From positions 1-64,000 of the forward strand of contig NZ_WBKR01000008.1 in NCBI RefSeq assembly GCF_008868155.1: a stretch of 64,000 nt of DNA, in the 5' to 3' direction. The notes beneath the pieces are model-generated. The model did no database searches and was not told the DNA's origin. It saw only the letters and a program-made list of their open reading frames with translations. How positions within the stretch are numbered: position 1 is the stretch's first letter; every line of letters begins with the position of its first letter. Positions 55,687 to 64,000 of this stretch are shown here, piece by piece. The position numbers and the translations under genes were made by a program. The DNA is from Micromonospora sp. ALFpr18c (GTDB lineage Bacteria; Actinomycetota; Actinomycetes; Mycobacteriales; Micromonosporaceae).

Positions 55687-57015
55687 CTACCGCAGGAACC
55701 CTTCGTAGTTCCGCTGCATGAGTTGGCTCTCGATCTGCTTCACGGTCTCCAGACCGACGCCGACCATGATGAGCACAGCGGTGCCGCCGAACGGGAAGTT
55801 CTGGTACTGCTGGTTGTCCAGCCAGATGAAGAAGAAGTTCGGCAGGATCGAGATGACGCCGAGGTAGAGCGCGCCCGGCAGGGTGATCCGGCTGAGAATG
55901 AAGTCCAGGTAGTCGGCGGTCGGCTTGCCCGGGCGGATGCCCGGCACGAACCCGCCGTACTTCTTCATGTTGTCCGCGACCTCGGTCGGGTTGAACGTGA
56001 TCGAGACGTAGAAGTACGTGAAGAAGATGATCATCAGGAAGTAGACCGTGATGTAGATCGGGCTACTCGGGTTGACCAGGTTGTTCTGGATCCACGCCTG
56101 GGTCTTGCCCGGGTCGTTCTGGTCGAAGAACTGCAGGGCCAGCTGCGGCAGGTACAGCAGCGACGAACCGAAGATGACCGGGATCACACCCGCCTGGTTG
56201 ACCTTGAGCGGGATGTAGGTCGAGGTGCCACCGTACATCCGCCGGCCGATCATCCGCTTGGCGTACTGCACCGGGATCCGGCGCTGCGCCTGCTCGATGA
56301 AGGTGACCGCGGTGATGACCACCAGGACCAGCGCGATGACCAGGGCGAACATGTCCCAGCCCTTGCTGGTCTTGATCTGCCAACCCTCGCTGGGCAGCCG
56401 GGCCGCGATCGAGGTGAAGATCAGGACGGACATGCCGTTGCCGACGCCCCGGTCGGTGATCAGCTCACCGAGCCACATGACCATGCCGGTGCCGGCGGTC
56501 ATCGTCATCACCAGGATGGTCAGGGTCAGCCAGTCCGGGATACCGGTGCCGGTCGGGATGATCGGGAACTGGTCGCAGCGGTTCTGGAAGAGCTGCCCCG
56601 AGCGGGCCAGGGCGACGAACGCCGAGGCCTGCAGCACACCGAGACCGAGGGTCAGGTACCGCGTGTACTGAGTGATCTTCGCCTGGCCGGCCTGACCCTC
56701 CTTGCGGAGCTGCTCCAGGCGCGGGATCACGACGGTCAGCAGCTGCAGGATGATCGACGCCGTGATGTAGGGCATGATGCCCAGCGCGAAGACCGAGAGC
56801 TGTAGCAGCGCCCCGCCGGAGAAGAGGTTGAGAAGGTTCACCACCCCGGTGGTGTCACCCTGGATGGTGTCGAGGCACTTCTGCACGTTGCCGTACGAGA
56901 CGCCCGGACTGGGCAGCGTGGCACCCAGCCGGTAGACCGCGATGATGCCTACTGTGAACAGCAGCTTCTTGCGCAGGTCAGGCGTACGGAACGCACTGAG
57001 AAAGGCGGACAGCAA
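55687..57015 (-). CDS. secY: Protein translocase subunit SecY
   Basis: A 442-residue membrane channel with ten predicted helices. Signature blocks include FRTPDLRKKLLFTVGIIAVYRLGA, the plug/TM2 region VVNLLNLFSGGALLQLSVFALGIMPYITASI, AKRMIGRRMYGGTSTYIPLKVNQAGVIPVIF and FSFFTYFYVSI-like TM8. It starts the secY-adk-map segment. A 233-base gap with a terminator separates it from rplO, so it has its own promoter in this strain. Confidence 0.97.
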   Translation of the reverse strand: MLSAFLSAFRTPDLRKKLLFTVGIIAVYRLGATLPSPGVSYGNVQKCLDTIQGDTTGVVNLLNLFSGGALLQLSVFALGIMPYITASIILQLLTVVIPRLEQLRKEGQAGQAKITQYTRYLTLGLGVLQASAFVALARSGQLFQNRCDQFPIIPTGTGIPDWLTLTILVMTMTAGTGMVMWLGELITDRGVGNGMSVLIFTSIAARLPSEGWQIKTSKGWDMFALVIALVLVVITAVTFIEQAQRRIPVQYAKRMIGRRMYGGTSTYIPLKVNQAGVIPVIFGSSLLYLPQLALQFFDQNDPGKTQAWIQNNLVNPSSPIYITVYFLMIIFFTYFYVSITFNPTEVADNMKKYGGFVPGIRPGKPTADYLDFILSRITLPGALYLGVISILPNFFFIWLDNQQYQNFPFGGTAVLIMVGVGLETVKQIESQLMQRNYEGFLR

Positions 57016-57248
57016 CTTCTTCCTCCTGCGCGAGGCGGGCCGCCGGTGATCCCTGGCGGGTCGGGGTGGATCCCGGGCGAGCGCCCGGAATCCATGGCTG
57101 GGATGGGACTCTAACAGCCCTATCCCGGTCCGGGCAGATGTGCCCGGCTACATAAACCGATTCCGATATTACCGGGCGCACACGCCCCGGGTAGACCATG
57201 GCGCCCGCCAGTTGCTCACAACTGGACGGGCGCCATGGGTCGTACGCC
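57016..57248. promoter_or_regulatory. rplO-secY intergenic region
   Basis: 233 bases holding the rplO terminator hairpin (57197-57237) and an AT-richer stretch near 57148-57170 (minus strand GGTAATATCGGAATCGG) that is the likely secY promoter region. No gene is visible. Confidence 0.5.
57197..57237 (-). terminator. Terminator after rplO
   Basis: Arms CATGGCGCCCGCCAGTT (57197-57213) and its complement with one bulged base (57220-57237), 11 bases after the rplO stop. It marks the end of the rpsS-to-rplO transcription segment. Confidence 0.75.
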
Positions 57249-57692
57249 TTACAGCTCGGTGACGGAGCCACCGGCGGCGGCGATCTTCTCCTTGGCCGAC
57301 GCGCTGAACGCGTGCGCCGACACCTGGAGCGCCACTCCGCCAAGGTCGCCGGTGCCGAGAACCTTCACCGGGTGGCCCTTGCGGACCGCGCCGGACTCGA
57401 CCAGCTCCAGCGGGCCAACCTGGCCGCCGTTCGGGAACAGCTCGGCGAGTCGGTCCAGGTTGACCACCTGGAAGACCACCTTGAACTTGTTCTTGAAGCC
57501 CTTCATCTTCGGCAGGCGCATGTGGATGGGCATCTGCCCACCCTCGAACGCCGCCGAGATGTTCTTGCGGGCCTTGGAACCCTTGGTACCGCGACCAGCG
57601 GTCTTGCCCTTGGAACCCTCACCGCGACCCACACGGGTCTTCGCGGTCTTGGAACCGGGCGCCGGGCGCAGGTGATGCACCTTGATCGTCAT
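57249..57692 (-). CDS. rplO: 50S ribosomal protein L15
   Basis: A 147-residue L15: [43 protein letters not shown], then [20 protein letters not shown], and [33 protein letters not shown]. The length is normal. The start overlaps the rpmD stop by one base (TAATG). Confidence 0.97.
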   Translation of the reverse strand: MTIKVHHLRPAPGSKTAKTRVGRGEGSKGKTAGRGTKGSKARKNISAAFEGGQMPIHMRLPKMKGFKNKFKVVFQVVNLDRLAELFPNGGQVGPLELVESGAVRKGHPVKVLGTGDLGGVALQVSAHAFSASAKEKIAAAGGSVTEL

Positions 57693-57874
57693 TACTCGAC
57701 CTCCTCGACCTTCACGAGGTGGCTCACAGTGAAGATCATGCCGCGGATCTCGGGCCGGTCCTCCTTGACCACCACGTCGTTGATCCGCTTGAGACCGAGC
57801 GAACGCAGCGAGTCACGCTGGTTCTGCTTGGTCCCGATACCGGACCGGAGCTGGGTGACCTTCAGACGTGCCAT
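57692..57874 (-). CDS. rpmD: 50S ribosomal protein L30
   Basis: A 60-residue L30 ([60 protein letters not shown] in family order), the short bacterial form. It overlaps rpsE and rplO by one base each. Confidence 0.97.
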   Translation of the reverse strand: MARLKVTQLRSGIGTKQNQRDSLRSLGLKRINDVVVKEDRPEIRGMIFTVSHLVKVEEVE

Positions 57875-58488
57875 CAGTGCGCCACCCCCGCACGCGACGC
57901 CAGCATGGCGGCCGGCGCGACGTCCTCCACCGGCAGGCCACGACGCGCCGCGACCTGCTCGGGGGACTCAAGCCCCTTCAGGGCCGCCACGGTGGCGTGC
58001 ACGATGTTGATCGGGTTCGACGAGCCGAGGCTCTTGGAGAGCACGTCGTGGATCCCGGCACACTCCAGCACGGCACGCACCGGACCACCGGCGATGACAC
58101 CCGTACCGGCCGAGGCCGGCTTGAGCAGCACCACGCCAGCGGCGTCCTCACCCGTCACCGGGTGCGGGATCGACTGGCCGATACGCGGAACCTTGAAGAA
58201 GTGCTTCTTGGCCTCCTCGACACCCTTGGCGATGGCCGCGGGCACCTCCTTGGCCTTTCCGTAGCCCACGCCGACCGTGCCGTCGCCGTCGCCCACGATC
58301 ACCAGGGCGGTGAAGCTGAAGCGACGACCGCCCTTCACGACCTTGGCGACGCGGTTGATCGCGACGACCCGCTCAAGGTGCGGGGTCTTCTCGACGGGCG
58401 CGTTTCCGCGGCCGCCCTCACGGCGGTTGTCGCGGCGACCACCCTCGTTGCCACCGGACCCGCCGCCACGGCGCTGTTGACCTGGCAT
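57874..58488 (-). CDS. rpsE: 30S ribosomal protein S5
   Basis: A 204-residue S5. The first 35 or so residues are a Gly/Arg/Asn-rich extension ([20 protein letters not shown]). The core follows: [53 protein letters not shown] and [39 protein letters not shown]5 is where spectinomycin-resistance changes occur in other bacteria; residues here look ordinary. Confidence 0.97.
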   Translation of the reverse strand: MPGQQRRGGGSGGNEGGRRDNRREGGRGNAPVEKTPHLERVVAINRVAKVVKGGRRFSFTALVIVGDGDGTVGVGYGKAKEVPAAIAKGVEEAKKHFFKVPRIGQSIPHPVTGEDAAGVVLLKPASAGTGVIAGGPVRAVLECAGIHDVLSKSLGSSNPINIVHATVAALKGLESPEQVAARRGLPVEDVAPAAMLASRAGVAH

Positions 58489-58521
58489 CAGCAGCCTTCC
58501 TTATCTCTCGTGACGGGGTTG

Positions 58522-58911
58522 TTAGAACTCGAGCCCGGCTTCGCGGGCGGCGTCGGCAAGCGCGGCGACTCGCCCCGCGTACCGGTTGCCACCGCGGTCG
58601 AAGACGACCTTGGAGACGCCGGCGGCCTTGGCCCGCTCGGCGAGCAGCGCGCCCACCTTGCCGGCGAGGGCGCTCTTGTCGCCCTCCGCACCGCGCAGCG
58701 AGGCGTCCAGGGTCGACGCCGACGCCAGGGTGTGGCCCTTGGTGTCGTCGACGATCTGGGCGACCATGTGCCGCAGCGAACGGGTGACGACCAGGCGCGG
58801 ACGCTCGGACGTACCGCTGACGTTCTTGCGGACGCGGAAGTGCCGACGCGCACGCCCAACGGCGCGCTTGGCGGCGACGCCGCGGCGGCGCTTGAGCAGC
58901 GTGGCGCTCAC
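58522..58911 (-). CDS. rplR: 50S ribosomal protein L18
   Basis: A 129-residue L18 that binds 5S r[56 protein letters not shown], and [29 protein letters not shown] at the end. The first four bases overlap rplF. Confidence 0.97.
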   Translation of the reverse strand: MSATLLKRRRGVAAKRAVGRARRHFRVRKNVSGTSERPRLVVTRSLRHMVAQIVDDTKGHTLASASTLDASLRGAEGDKSALAGKVGALLAERAKAAGVSKVVFDRGGNRYAGRVAALADAAREAGLEF

Positions 58912-59450
58912 TTCTTACCTGCCTTTCCGGCCTTGCGGCGGATGACCTCGCCCTGGTACTTCACGCCCTTGCCCTTGTAGGGCTCCGGCGGACGGATCTT
59001 CCGGATGTTGGCGGCGACCTCACCGACCTGCTGCTTGTCGATGCCGGCCACGTGGAACAGGGTCGGCCGCTCCACCGTGAAGGTGATGCCCGCCGGGGCG
59101 GGAACGACCACCGGGTGCGAGAACCCGAGCGCGAACTCGAGGTCCGAACCCTTGGCGGTGACCCGGTAACCGGTGCCGGCGATCTCCAGGCTCTTGCGGT
59201 AGCCCTCGGTGACCCCGACGATCATGTTGGCAACCAGCGTACGGCTCAGGCCGTGGAGTTCCTTGGCCTTGCGCTCGTCGTTCGGCCGGTTGACGCTCAG
59301 CTGCCCATCCTCGGCCCGCTCGATCGTGATCGGCTCGGCGAGGGTGTGCTGGAGCTGGCCCTTGGGGCCCTTGACCTTGACGGTCTGCCCGTCGATCGTG
59401 ATGTCGACGCCGGCTGGCACCGGGATCGACTTACGTCCAATTCGCGACAT
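58908..59450 (-). CDS. rplF: 50S ribosomal protein L6
   Basis: A 180-residue L6: [66 protein letters not shown] and [30 protein letters not shown] chose the ATG at 59450 because it gives the standard family start; an upstream in-frame ATG adds 17 unrelated residues. Confidence 0.97.
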   Translation of the reverse strand: MSRIGRKSIPVPAGVDITIDGQTVKVKGPKGQLQHTLAEPITIERAEDGQLSVNRPNDERKAKELHGLSRTLVANMIVGVTEGYRKSLEIAGTGYRVTAKGSDLEFALGFSHPVVVPAPAGITFTVERPTLFHVAGIDKQQVGEVAANIRKIRPPEPYKGKGVKYQGEVIRRKAGKAGKK

Positions 59451-59466
59451 TTCTACCTGTCTCCCG

Positions 59467-59874
59467 TTACCAGACGAAGGCGAGGACTTCCCCGCCAACA
59501 CTCCGCTTGCGGGCCTGCCGGTCGGTCAGCAGCCCCTGGGACGTCGAAATGATCGCCACGCCCAGCCCACCGAGCACCCGCGGGAGCCCGTCCGACTTGG
59601 CGTACACCCGGAGACCGGGCTTGGACACGCGCTTGATGCCGGCCAGGCTCCGCTCGCGGTTCTGGCCGTACTTCAGCTCGACGACCAGTCGCTTGCCGAC
59701 GGCGCCCTCCTCGGGCTCCTCGACCGACCAGGTGGCGATGTAACCCTCGGCCTTCAGGACCTCGGCGATGTTCGCCTTGATCTTGGAGTAGGGCATCTTC
59801 ACCTGATCGTGGTACGCCTGGTTGGCGTTACGCAGACGCGTGAGCATGTCTGCGATCGGGTCGGTCATCGTCAT
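59467..59874 (-). CDS. rpsH: 30S ribosomal protein S8
   Basis: A 135-residue S8: [46 protein letters not shown] and [48 protein letters not shown]8 is the translational repressor of the spc operon in E. coli. A second ATG two codons later could be used. A 116-base gap with two hairpins precedes it. Confidence 0.96.
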   Translation of the reverse strand: MTMTDPIADMLTRLRNANQAYHDQVKMPYSKIKANIAEVLKAEGYIATWSVEEPEEGAVGKRLVVELKYGQNRERSLAGIKRVSKPGLRVYAKSDGLPRVLGGLGVAIISTSQGLLTDRQARKRSVGGEVLAFVW

Positions 59875-59990
59875 GGATTTCGTCAGCCTTTCTCGCCGGG
59901 GTTCCCGGGGCATCAGCCCCGGGCCTACGGCGAAGAGCAATACCTAATCGGTGCAGGAGTTCCCGGCTGACAGCCGGGACGCGGTCGCCC
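59875..59990 (-). other. rpsZ-rpsH intergenic region with two hairpins
   Basis: Two short perfect hairpins, CCCGGGG-CATCA-GCCCCGGG type at 59904-59923 and TCCCGGCT-GAC-AGCCGGGA at 59961-59979, lie in this unusually long gap. They may tune readthrough or mark an RNA processing or S8-type control site. Confidence 0.5.
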
Positions 59991-60176
59991 TTACCAGGAA
60001 GCCTTGGACACGCCCGGCAGCTCACCGCGGTGGGCCATCTCCCGGATGCAGACCCGGCAGAGCCCGAACTTGCGGTAGACCGCCTTCGGACGCCCGCACC
60101 GCTGGCAGCGGGTGTACGCGCGAACCGAGAACTTCGGCTTCGCGGCCGCCTTGAGGATCAGCGCCTTCTTGGCCAT
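59991..60176 (-). CDS. rpsZ: 30S ribosomal protein S14, type Z
   Basis: A 61-residue short S14 with the zinc motif CQRC...CRVC ([61 protein letters not shown] in family order). This is the zinc-dependent form; many actinobacteria keep a zinc-free paralogue elsewhere for zinc shortage. It lies one base after rplE. Confidence 0.97.
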   Translation of the reverse strand: MAKKALILKAAAKPKFSVRAYTRCQRCGRPKAVYRKFGLCRVCIREMAHRGELPGVSKASW

Positions 60177-60177
60177 C

Positions 60178-60747
60178 TCAGTTCTCCTTGAACGGGAAGC
60201 CCAGGAGCTTGAGCAGCGCCCGGCCCTCGTCGTCAGTCGTGGCGGTCGTGACCACCGTGATGTCCATGCCCCGCTGGCGATCGATCTTGTCCTGATCGAT
60301 CTCGTGGAACACCGACTGCTCGGTCAGACCGAACGTGTAGTTGCCGTGCCCGTCCAGCTTGCGCCCGTCCAGACCGCGGAAGTCGCGGATACGCGGCAAC
60401 GCGATGGAGAGCAGCCGGTCCAGGAACTCCCACATCCGGTCGCCGCGAAGGGTCACCTTCGCGCCGATCGGCATGCCCTCGCGGAGCTTGAACTGCGCGA
60501 TGGACTTGGTCGCCCGCCGCACCTGCGGCTTCTGGCCGGTGATCGTGGCGAGGTCGCGGACCGCGCCGTCGATCAGCTTGGCGTCGCGAGCAGCCTCGCC
60601 GACACCCATGTTGACGACGATCTTGACCAGCCGCGGCACCTGCATGGGGTTGCCGTAGCTGTGCTGCTCACGCAGCTGGGCCACGATCTCGTTGCGGTAC
60701 CGCTCCTTGAGGCGCGGCATGGTCTTTTCGGTAGCCGTGGTCATCAC
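60178..60747 (-). CDS. rplE: 50S ribosomal protein L5
   Basis: A 189-residue 5S rRNA-binding protein: [85 protein letters not shown] and [31 protein letters not shown]. It overlaps rplX by four bases. Confidence 0.97.
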   Translation of the reverse strand: MMTTATEKTMPRLKERYRNEIVAQLREQHSYGNPMQVPRLVKIVVNMGVGEAARDAKLIDGAVRDLATITGQKPQVRRATKSIAQFKLREGMPIGAKVTLRGDRMWEFLDRLLSIALPRIRDFRGLDGRKLDGHGNYTFGLTEQSVFHEIDQDKIDRQRGMDITVVTTATTDDEGRALLKLLGFPFKEN

Positions 60748-61058
60748 AGGTCCTTACCGGTGCTACGCGCGATGCGGACCTTCTGGCCGTTGTCGTCGAT
60801 CCGGTAACCGACGCGGGTCGGCTTGCCGTCGGAGTCCAGGACCTGCACGTTCGAGACGTGGATCGGGGCCTCCTGGGTGACGATGCCGCCGGTCTTGGCG
60901 CCACGCTGGGTGGTGCTGATGCGGGTGTGCTTCTTGACCCGGTTCACGCCCTCGACCAGGACCTTGTCCTGCCGCGGGTAGGCCGCGATGACCTTGCCCT
61001 TGGCACCCTTGTCCTTGCCGGCGATGACGACGACCGTGTCGCCCTTCTTGACCTTCAC
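60744..61058 (-). CDS. rplX: 50S ribosomal protein L24
   Basis: A 104-residue L24 with a KOW motif ([44 protein letters not shown]). Two GTG starts are possible: 61058, which gives the usual family start, and 61064, which overlaps the rplN stop and adds two residues with GGAGG at better spacing. Placement directly after rplN is the standard order. Confidence 0.95.
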   Translation of the reverse strand: MKVKKGDTVVVIAGKDKGAKGKVIAAYPRQDKVLVEGVNRVKKHTRISTTQRGAKTGGIVTQEAPIHVSNVQVLDSDGKPTRVGYRIDDNGQKVRIARSTGKDL

Positions 61059-61060
61059 GG

Positions 61061-61429
61061 TCACAACACCTCCGGCGCGAGGGAAATAATCTTCATGAAC
61101 CGCTTGTCCCGCAGCTCCCGACCCACCGGGCCGAAGATGCGGGTACCGCGCGGGTCCCCGCCGTCCTTGATGATGACGGCGGCGTTCTCGTCGAAGCGGA
61201 TGTACGAGCCGTCCGGCCGCCGCTTCTCCTTGGCGGTGCGAACGACGACGGCCTTGACGACGTCGCCCTTCTTGACACCGGCACCCGGGATCGCGTCCTT
61301 GACGGTGGCCACGATGACGTCGCCGATGCTCGCGTAGCGCCGACCGGAGCCACCGAGAACCCGGATGCACAGGATCTCCCGAGCACCCGTGTTGTCGGCG
61401 ACGCGCAGTCGCGACTCCTGCTGAATCAC
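61061..61429 (-). CDS. rplN: 50S ribosomal protein L14
   Basis: A 122-residue L14 of exactly normal length: [49 protein letters not shown], and [46 protein letters not shown] gap of about 100 bases with a hairpin separates it from rpsQ. Confidence 0.98.
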   Translation of the reverse strand: MIQQESRLRVADNTGAREILCIRVLGGSGRRYASIGDVIVATVKDAIPGAGVKKGDVVKAVVVRTAKEKRRPDGSYIRFDENAAVIIKDGGDPRGTRIFGPVGRELRDKRFMKIISLAPEVL

Positions 61430-61453
61430 GTCTATCTCCTATGTCTGCCGGTT

Positions 61454-61477
61454 CTCCGGCCGCCGTAGCGGCCGGAG
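61454..61477 (-). other. Hairpin between rpsQ and rplN
   Basis: Perfect 10-bp arms CTCCGGCCGC (61454-61463) and complement (61468-61477) with loop CGTA, in the gap on the minus strand. It could be an attenuator or RNA-processing site inside the operon. Confidence 0.55.
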
Positions 61478-61526
61478 CCTGGCGGAACCTACGCCCGACG
61501 CAACGCCGGGCGAGCTCGAGCCTTCG

Positions 61527-61805
61527 CTACTTGGCCTTTTCCAGGATCTCCACGATCCGCCAACGCTTGGTGGCGCTCAGCGGCCGGGTCTCCATGATCA
61601 GGACCCGGTCGCCGGTGCCGGCGGCGTTCTGCTCGTCGTGCACCTTCAGCTTGCTCGTACGGCGCATGATCTTGCCGTACAGAGCGTGCCGAACCCGGTC
61701 CTCGACCTCGACCACGACGGTCTTGTCCATCTTGTCGCTGACCACCAGGCCCTCACGGACCTTGCGGCGCGAGCGCTGCGCGCTCGCTGCGGTGTTTTCG
61801 CTCAT
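61527..61805 (-). CDS. rpsQ: 30S ribosomal protein S17
   Basis: A 92-residue S17 with the OB-fold core [74 protein letters not shown]. It lies 31 bases after rpmC. Confidence 0.97.
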   Translation of the reverse strand: MSENTAASAQRSRRKVREGLVVSDKMDKTVVVEVEDRVRHALYGKIMRRTSKLKVHDEQNAAGTGDRVLIMETRPLSATKRWRIVEILEKAK

Positions 61806-61836
61806 GCTCGAGCTCCCTTACGCTCGCTTCGCTCGC

Positions 61837-62070
61837 TCACGAAGTCACCTCGGTCGGCGCGGCCGAGAGCCCCAGCTCGCGCTCGCGCATGATCGTGTAG
61901 ATCCGGGCGATCTCCCGACGGATGACCTGCAACCGCCGGTTGTTGTCCAGCTGCCCGGTTGCGGCCTGCACGCGGAGGTTGAACAGCTCCGCCTTGGCCT
62001 CCCGCAGCTTCGTGACCAGCTCCTCCTCGGAGAGCTCACGCAGCTCGGTCGCCTTAACGCCCGCTGCCAT
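61837..62070 (-). CDS. rpmC: 50S ribosomal protein L29
   Basis: A 77-residue L29 with the two-helix pattern [60 protein letters not shown]. It lies next to the exit tunnel. The start overlaps the rplP stop by one base (TGATG). Confidence 0.97.
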   Translation of the reverse strand: MAAGVKATELRELSEEELVTKLREAKAELFNLRVQAATGQLDNNRRLQVIRREIARIYTIMRERELGLSAAPTEVTS

Positions 62071-62495
62071 CAGGATTCACCCACTTCGCGCGTAACAATG
62101 CGGCACTTCATCGGGAGCTTGTGGATCGCGCGACGCATGGCCTCTCGCGCGATCTGCTCGTTGGGGAAGGACATCTCGAAGAGAACCCGCCCCGGCTTGA
62201 CGTTGGCGACCCACCACTCGGGCGAACCCTTACCGGAACCCATCCGGGTCTCGGCAGGCTTCTTGGTGAGGGCCTGGTCCGGGAAGATCGTGATCCAGAC
62301 CTTGCCGCCACGCTTGATGTGACGGGTCATCGCGATACGCGCCGACTCGATCTGGCGGTTGGTCACGTACGCCGGCTCGAGAGCCTGGATCCCGAACTCG
62401 CCGAACACCACCCGGTTACCACCCTTGGACGCGCCACTGCGGTCCGGGTGGTGCGGCTTGCGGAAGCCCTTCGGGGGCTTGCGCGGCATCAGCAT
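62070..62495 (-). CDS. rplP: 50S ribosomal protein L16
   Basis: A 141-residue L16: [68 protein letters not shown], then [57 protein letters not shown]. The length is normal. It lies three bases after rpsC. Confidence 0.97.
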
Positions 62496-62498
62496 CTG

Positions 62499-63368
62499 TC
62501 AGCCCTCCTGCTGCGTTTCTGCCGGAGCAGCCGCGGCCGCGACAGCTGCGCTGTCGACCGGCTCGCCGCTCGGCGTCTCGGCCTGCTGCGCGATGGTGGT
62601 CGCAGCAGCCCGGCCGGCCTCGGTGCCACCGGCCGTCGTGCCGGACGAACCCGACCGGCCACGGCGCGGACGCTCGGGACGGTCGCCACGCTCACCACGA
62701 CGCGGGCGGGACGGACCGGCCTCGGCCGGAGCCTCCCGGCCCGGGACGGCGTCGCCCTTGTAGATCCAGACCTTCACACCGATCCGGCCGAACGTGGTAC
62801 GGGCCTCGAAGAAGCCGTACTCGATGTTGGCCCGCAGCGTGTGCAGCGGAACCCGGCCCTCACGGTAGAACTCGGTCCGGCTCATCTCGGCGCCGCCGAG
62901 GCGACCCGAGACCTGAACCCGGATGCCCTTGCAGACCGGGTTCTTCATCGCCGACTGCATGGCCTTGCGCATCGCCCGACGGAAGCTGACCCGGCTGGAC
63001 AGCTGCTCGGCCACGCCCTGCGCGACGAGCTGAGCGTCCGACTCGGGGTTCTTCACCTCGATGATGTTCAGCTGGACCTGCTTGCCGGTGAGCTTCTCGA
63101 GCTCGCCGCGGATCCGGTCGGCCTCCGCACCCTTACGGCCGATGACGATGCCCGGCCGAGCGGTGTGGATGTCGACGCGGACCCGGTCGCGGGTGCGCTC
63201 GATGTCGACCTTGGAGATGCCGGCGCGCTCGAGGCCCTTGGACATCATCCGGCGGATCTTGACATCCTCGCCGATGTAGTCCTTGTAGAGCTTGTCCGCG
63301 AACCAGCGGGACTTCCAGTCGGTCGAGATGCCGAGCCGGAACCCAGTGGGGTGAACCTTCTGACCCAT
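62499..63368 (-). CDS. rpsC: 30S ribosomal protein S3
   Basis: A 289-residue S3. The KH domain includes [28 protein letters not shown], and the C-terminal core is [32 protein letters not shown] and [12 protein letters not shown]. The last 80 or so residues are a low-complexity Arg/Gly/Pro then Ala/Glu extension ([20 protein letters not shown]), longer than in E. coli and common in actinobacteria. The start overlaps the rplV stop. Confidence 0.97.
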   Translation of the reverse strand: MGQKVHPTGFRLGISTDWKSRWFADKLYKDYIGEDVKIRRMMSKGLERAGISKVDIERTRDRVRVDIHTARPGIVIGRKGAEADRIRGELEKLTGKQVQLNIIEVKNPESDAQLVAQGVAEQLSSRVSFRRAMRKAMQSAMKNPVCKGIRVQVSGRLGGAEMSRTEFYREGRVPLHTLRANIEYGFFEARTTFGRIGVKVWIYKGDAVPGREAPAEAGPSRPRRGERGDRPERPRRGRSGSSGTTAGGTEAGRAAATTIAQQAETPSGEPVDSAAVAAAAAPAETQQEG

Positions 63369-63826
63369 TACTCGGCGCCCTCCGTCTTGCTCTGCGCTTC
63401 GGCCGGTGCGGCCTCCGTGGCCGGTGCGGCCTTCTTGGCCGCGGCCTTCCTCGGCGCTGCCGGCGCGACCGCCTCGACCGCCACGGTGATGTGGCAGGTC
63501 CGCTTGCGGATCCGGTACGCCCGACCCTGCGCCCGAGGCTGGAACCGCTTCATCGTCGGGCCCTCGTCAACGAACGCCTCGCTGACGAGCAGCGCGTCGG
63601 GGTCCAGCCGCTCGTTGTTCTCCGCGTTGGCGATCGCGCTAGCGAGCACCTTGTACACCTGCTCGCTCGCAGCCTGCGGCGCGAACTGCAGCACCGTGAG
63701 CGCCTCCTTCGCGGGCAGGCCGCGGACGAGGTTGACCACCCGGCGCGCCTTCATCGGCGAGATGCGCACGTGCCGCGCAACCGCCCGCGCGCCCGGAAGC
63801 ACCGGAGCGTCGCCCTTTCCTGGCAT
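63368..63826 (-). CDS. rplV: 50S ribosomal protein L22
   Basis: A 152-residue L22: [59 protein letters not shown], and [28 protein letters not shown], the hairpin lining the exit tunnel. An Ala/Lys/Glu-rich C-terminal extension of about 30 residues follows. It lies 41 bases after rpsS. Confidence 0.97.
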   Translation of the reverse strand: MPGKGDAPVLPGARAVARHVRISPMKARRVVNLVRGLPAKEALTVLQFAPQAASEQVYKVLASAIANAENNERLDPDALLVSEAFVDEGPTMKRFQPRAQGRAYRIRKRTCHITVAVEAVAPAAPRKAAAKKAAPATEAAPAEAQSKTEGAE

Positions 63827-63867
63827 CGCTGTAACCCCTTGTTCCCTCTATCCGTATGCCCGCGGCG

Positions 63868-64000
63868 TCAGCGCCGACGGCTCTTCCGGTCGTCCTTCTC
63901 GTGACCCTTGAACGTGCGGGTCAGCGCGAACTCGCCGAGCTTGTGCCCGACCATCGCCTCGGTCACGAACACCGGGACGTGCTTGCGTCCGTCATGCACC
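63868..64000 (-). CDS. rpsS: 30S ribosomal protein S19, C-terminal part
   Basis: The visible 44 codons read [20 protein letters not shown] then [22 protein letters not shown] and a stop, which is the C-terminal half of S19. The start lies beyond the right edge of the window. It is the first visible gene of the minus-strand ribosomal block. Confidence 0.95.
   Translation of the reverse strand, partial: VHDGRKHVPVFVTEAMVGHKLGEFALTRTFKGHEKDDRKSRRR

Overview
This is chromosomal DNA of a very GC-rich actinomycete. The closest fit I can infer is Micromonospora or another Micromonosporaceae. The evidence is: third-position GC bias in almost every gene; GTG and TTG starts; ATGA stop/start overlaps; a conservon-type signalling operon; an XRE/DUF397 regulator module; an F420/LLM-type oxidoreductase; and DUF1707 and MmpS-like envelope proteins. 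No rRNA, tRNA, CRISPR array, transposase or phage gene was recognised.

Layout. The left edge (1-4550) carries the C-terminal part of an MmpS-like protein, a dapC-type aminotransferase, and the minus-strand end of a ribosomal block: rplM, rpsI, glmM. The right edge (48144-64000) is the minus-strand S10/spc/alpha region running from rpsS (cut by the window end) through rplV, rpsC, rplP, rpmC, rpsQ, rplN, rplX, rplE, rpsZ, rpsH, rplF, rplR, rpsE, rpmD, rplO, secY, adk, map, infA, rpmJ, rpsM, rpsK, rpsD, rpoA and rplQ to truA. In many actinobacteria truA is followed closely by rplM. Here about 43.6 kb lies between them.

The intervening region is modular. (1) Nitrate assimilation: narK on the minus strand, and a plus-strand operon of nitrate reductase, an FAD/BFD electron-transfer flavoprotein, nirB, nirD and a HemD-like winged-helix regulator. 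The two parts are separated by 3.4 kb holding a PemK/MazF toxin-antitoxin pair, a methyltransferase, a broken XRE/DUF5753 regulator with an intact DUF397 partner, and a palindrome-led cassette of two small unknown genes. (2) A conservon (sensor kinase, roadblock, DUF742, small GTPase) divergent from a periplasmic binding lipoprotein. (3) An NMT1/THI5-like ABC permease and binding protein, divergent from an ATPase remnant, an LLM oxidoreductase and a cupin. (4) A large membrane protein with a very long disordered tail. (5) A TPP-riboswitch-led thiamine operon: thiE, thiO, thiS, thiG, tenI-like, thiD, thiC. (6) A secreted 1945-residue ThuA/PQQ-propeller/PKD/CBM6 protein and a small membrane-anchored secreted protein. 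(7) An aldo/keto reductase, an ABC-F ATPase, an RsmC-like methyltransferase and an anchored extracytoplasmic protein.

The features most worth follow-up are: a dispersed 75-77 bp palindromic element present three times, two copies bracketing the DUF1707 gene inside the spc-type operon; the palindrome-led two-gene cassette at 8728-9403; the ABC ATPase that has lost its Walker A and signature regions; and the AT-rich patch inside nirB.
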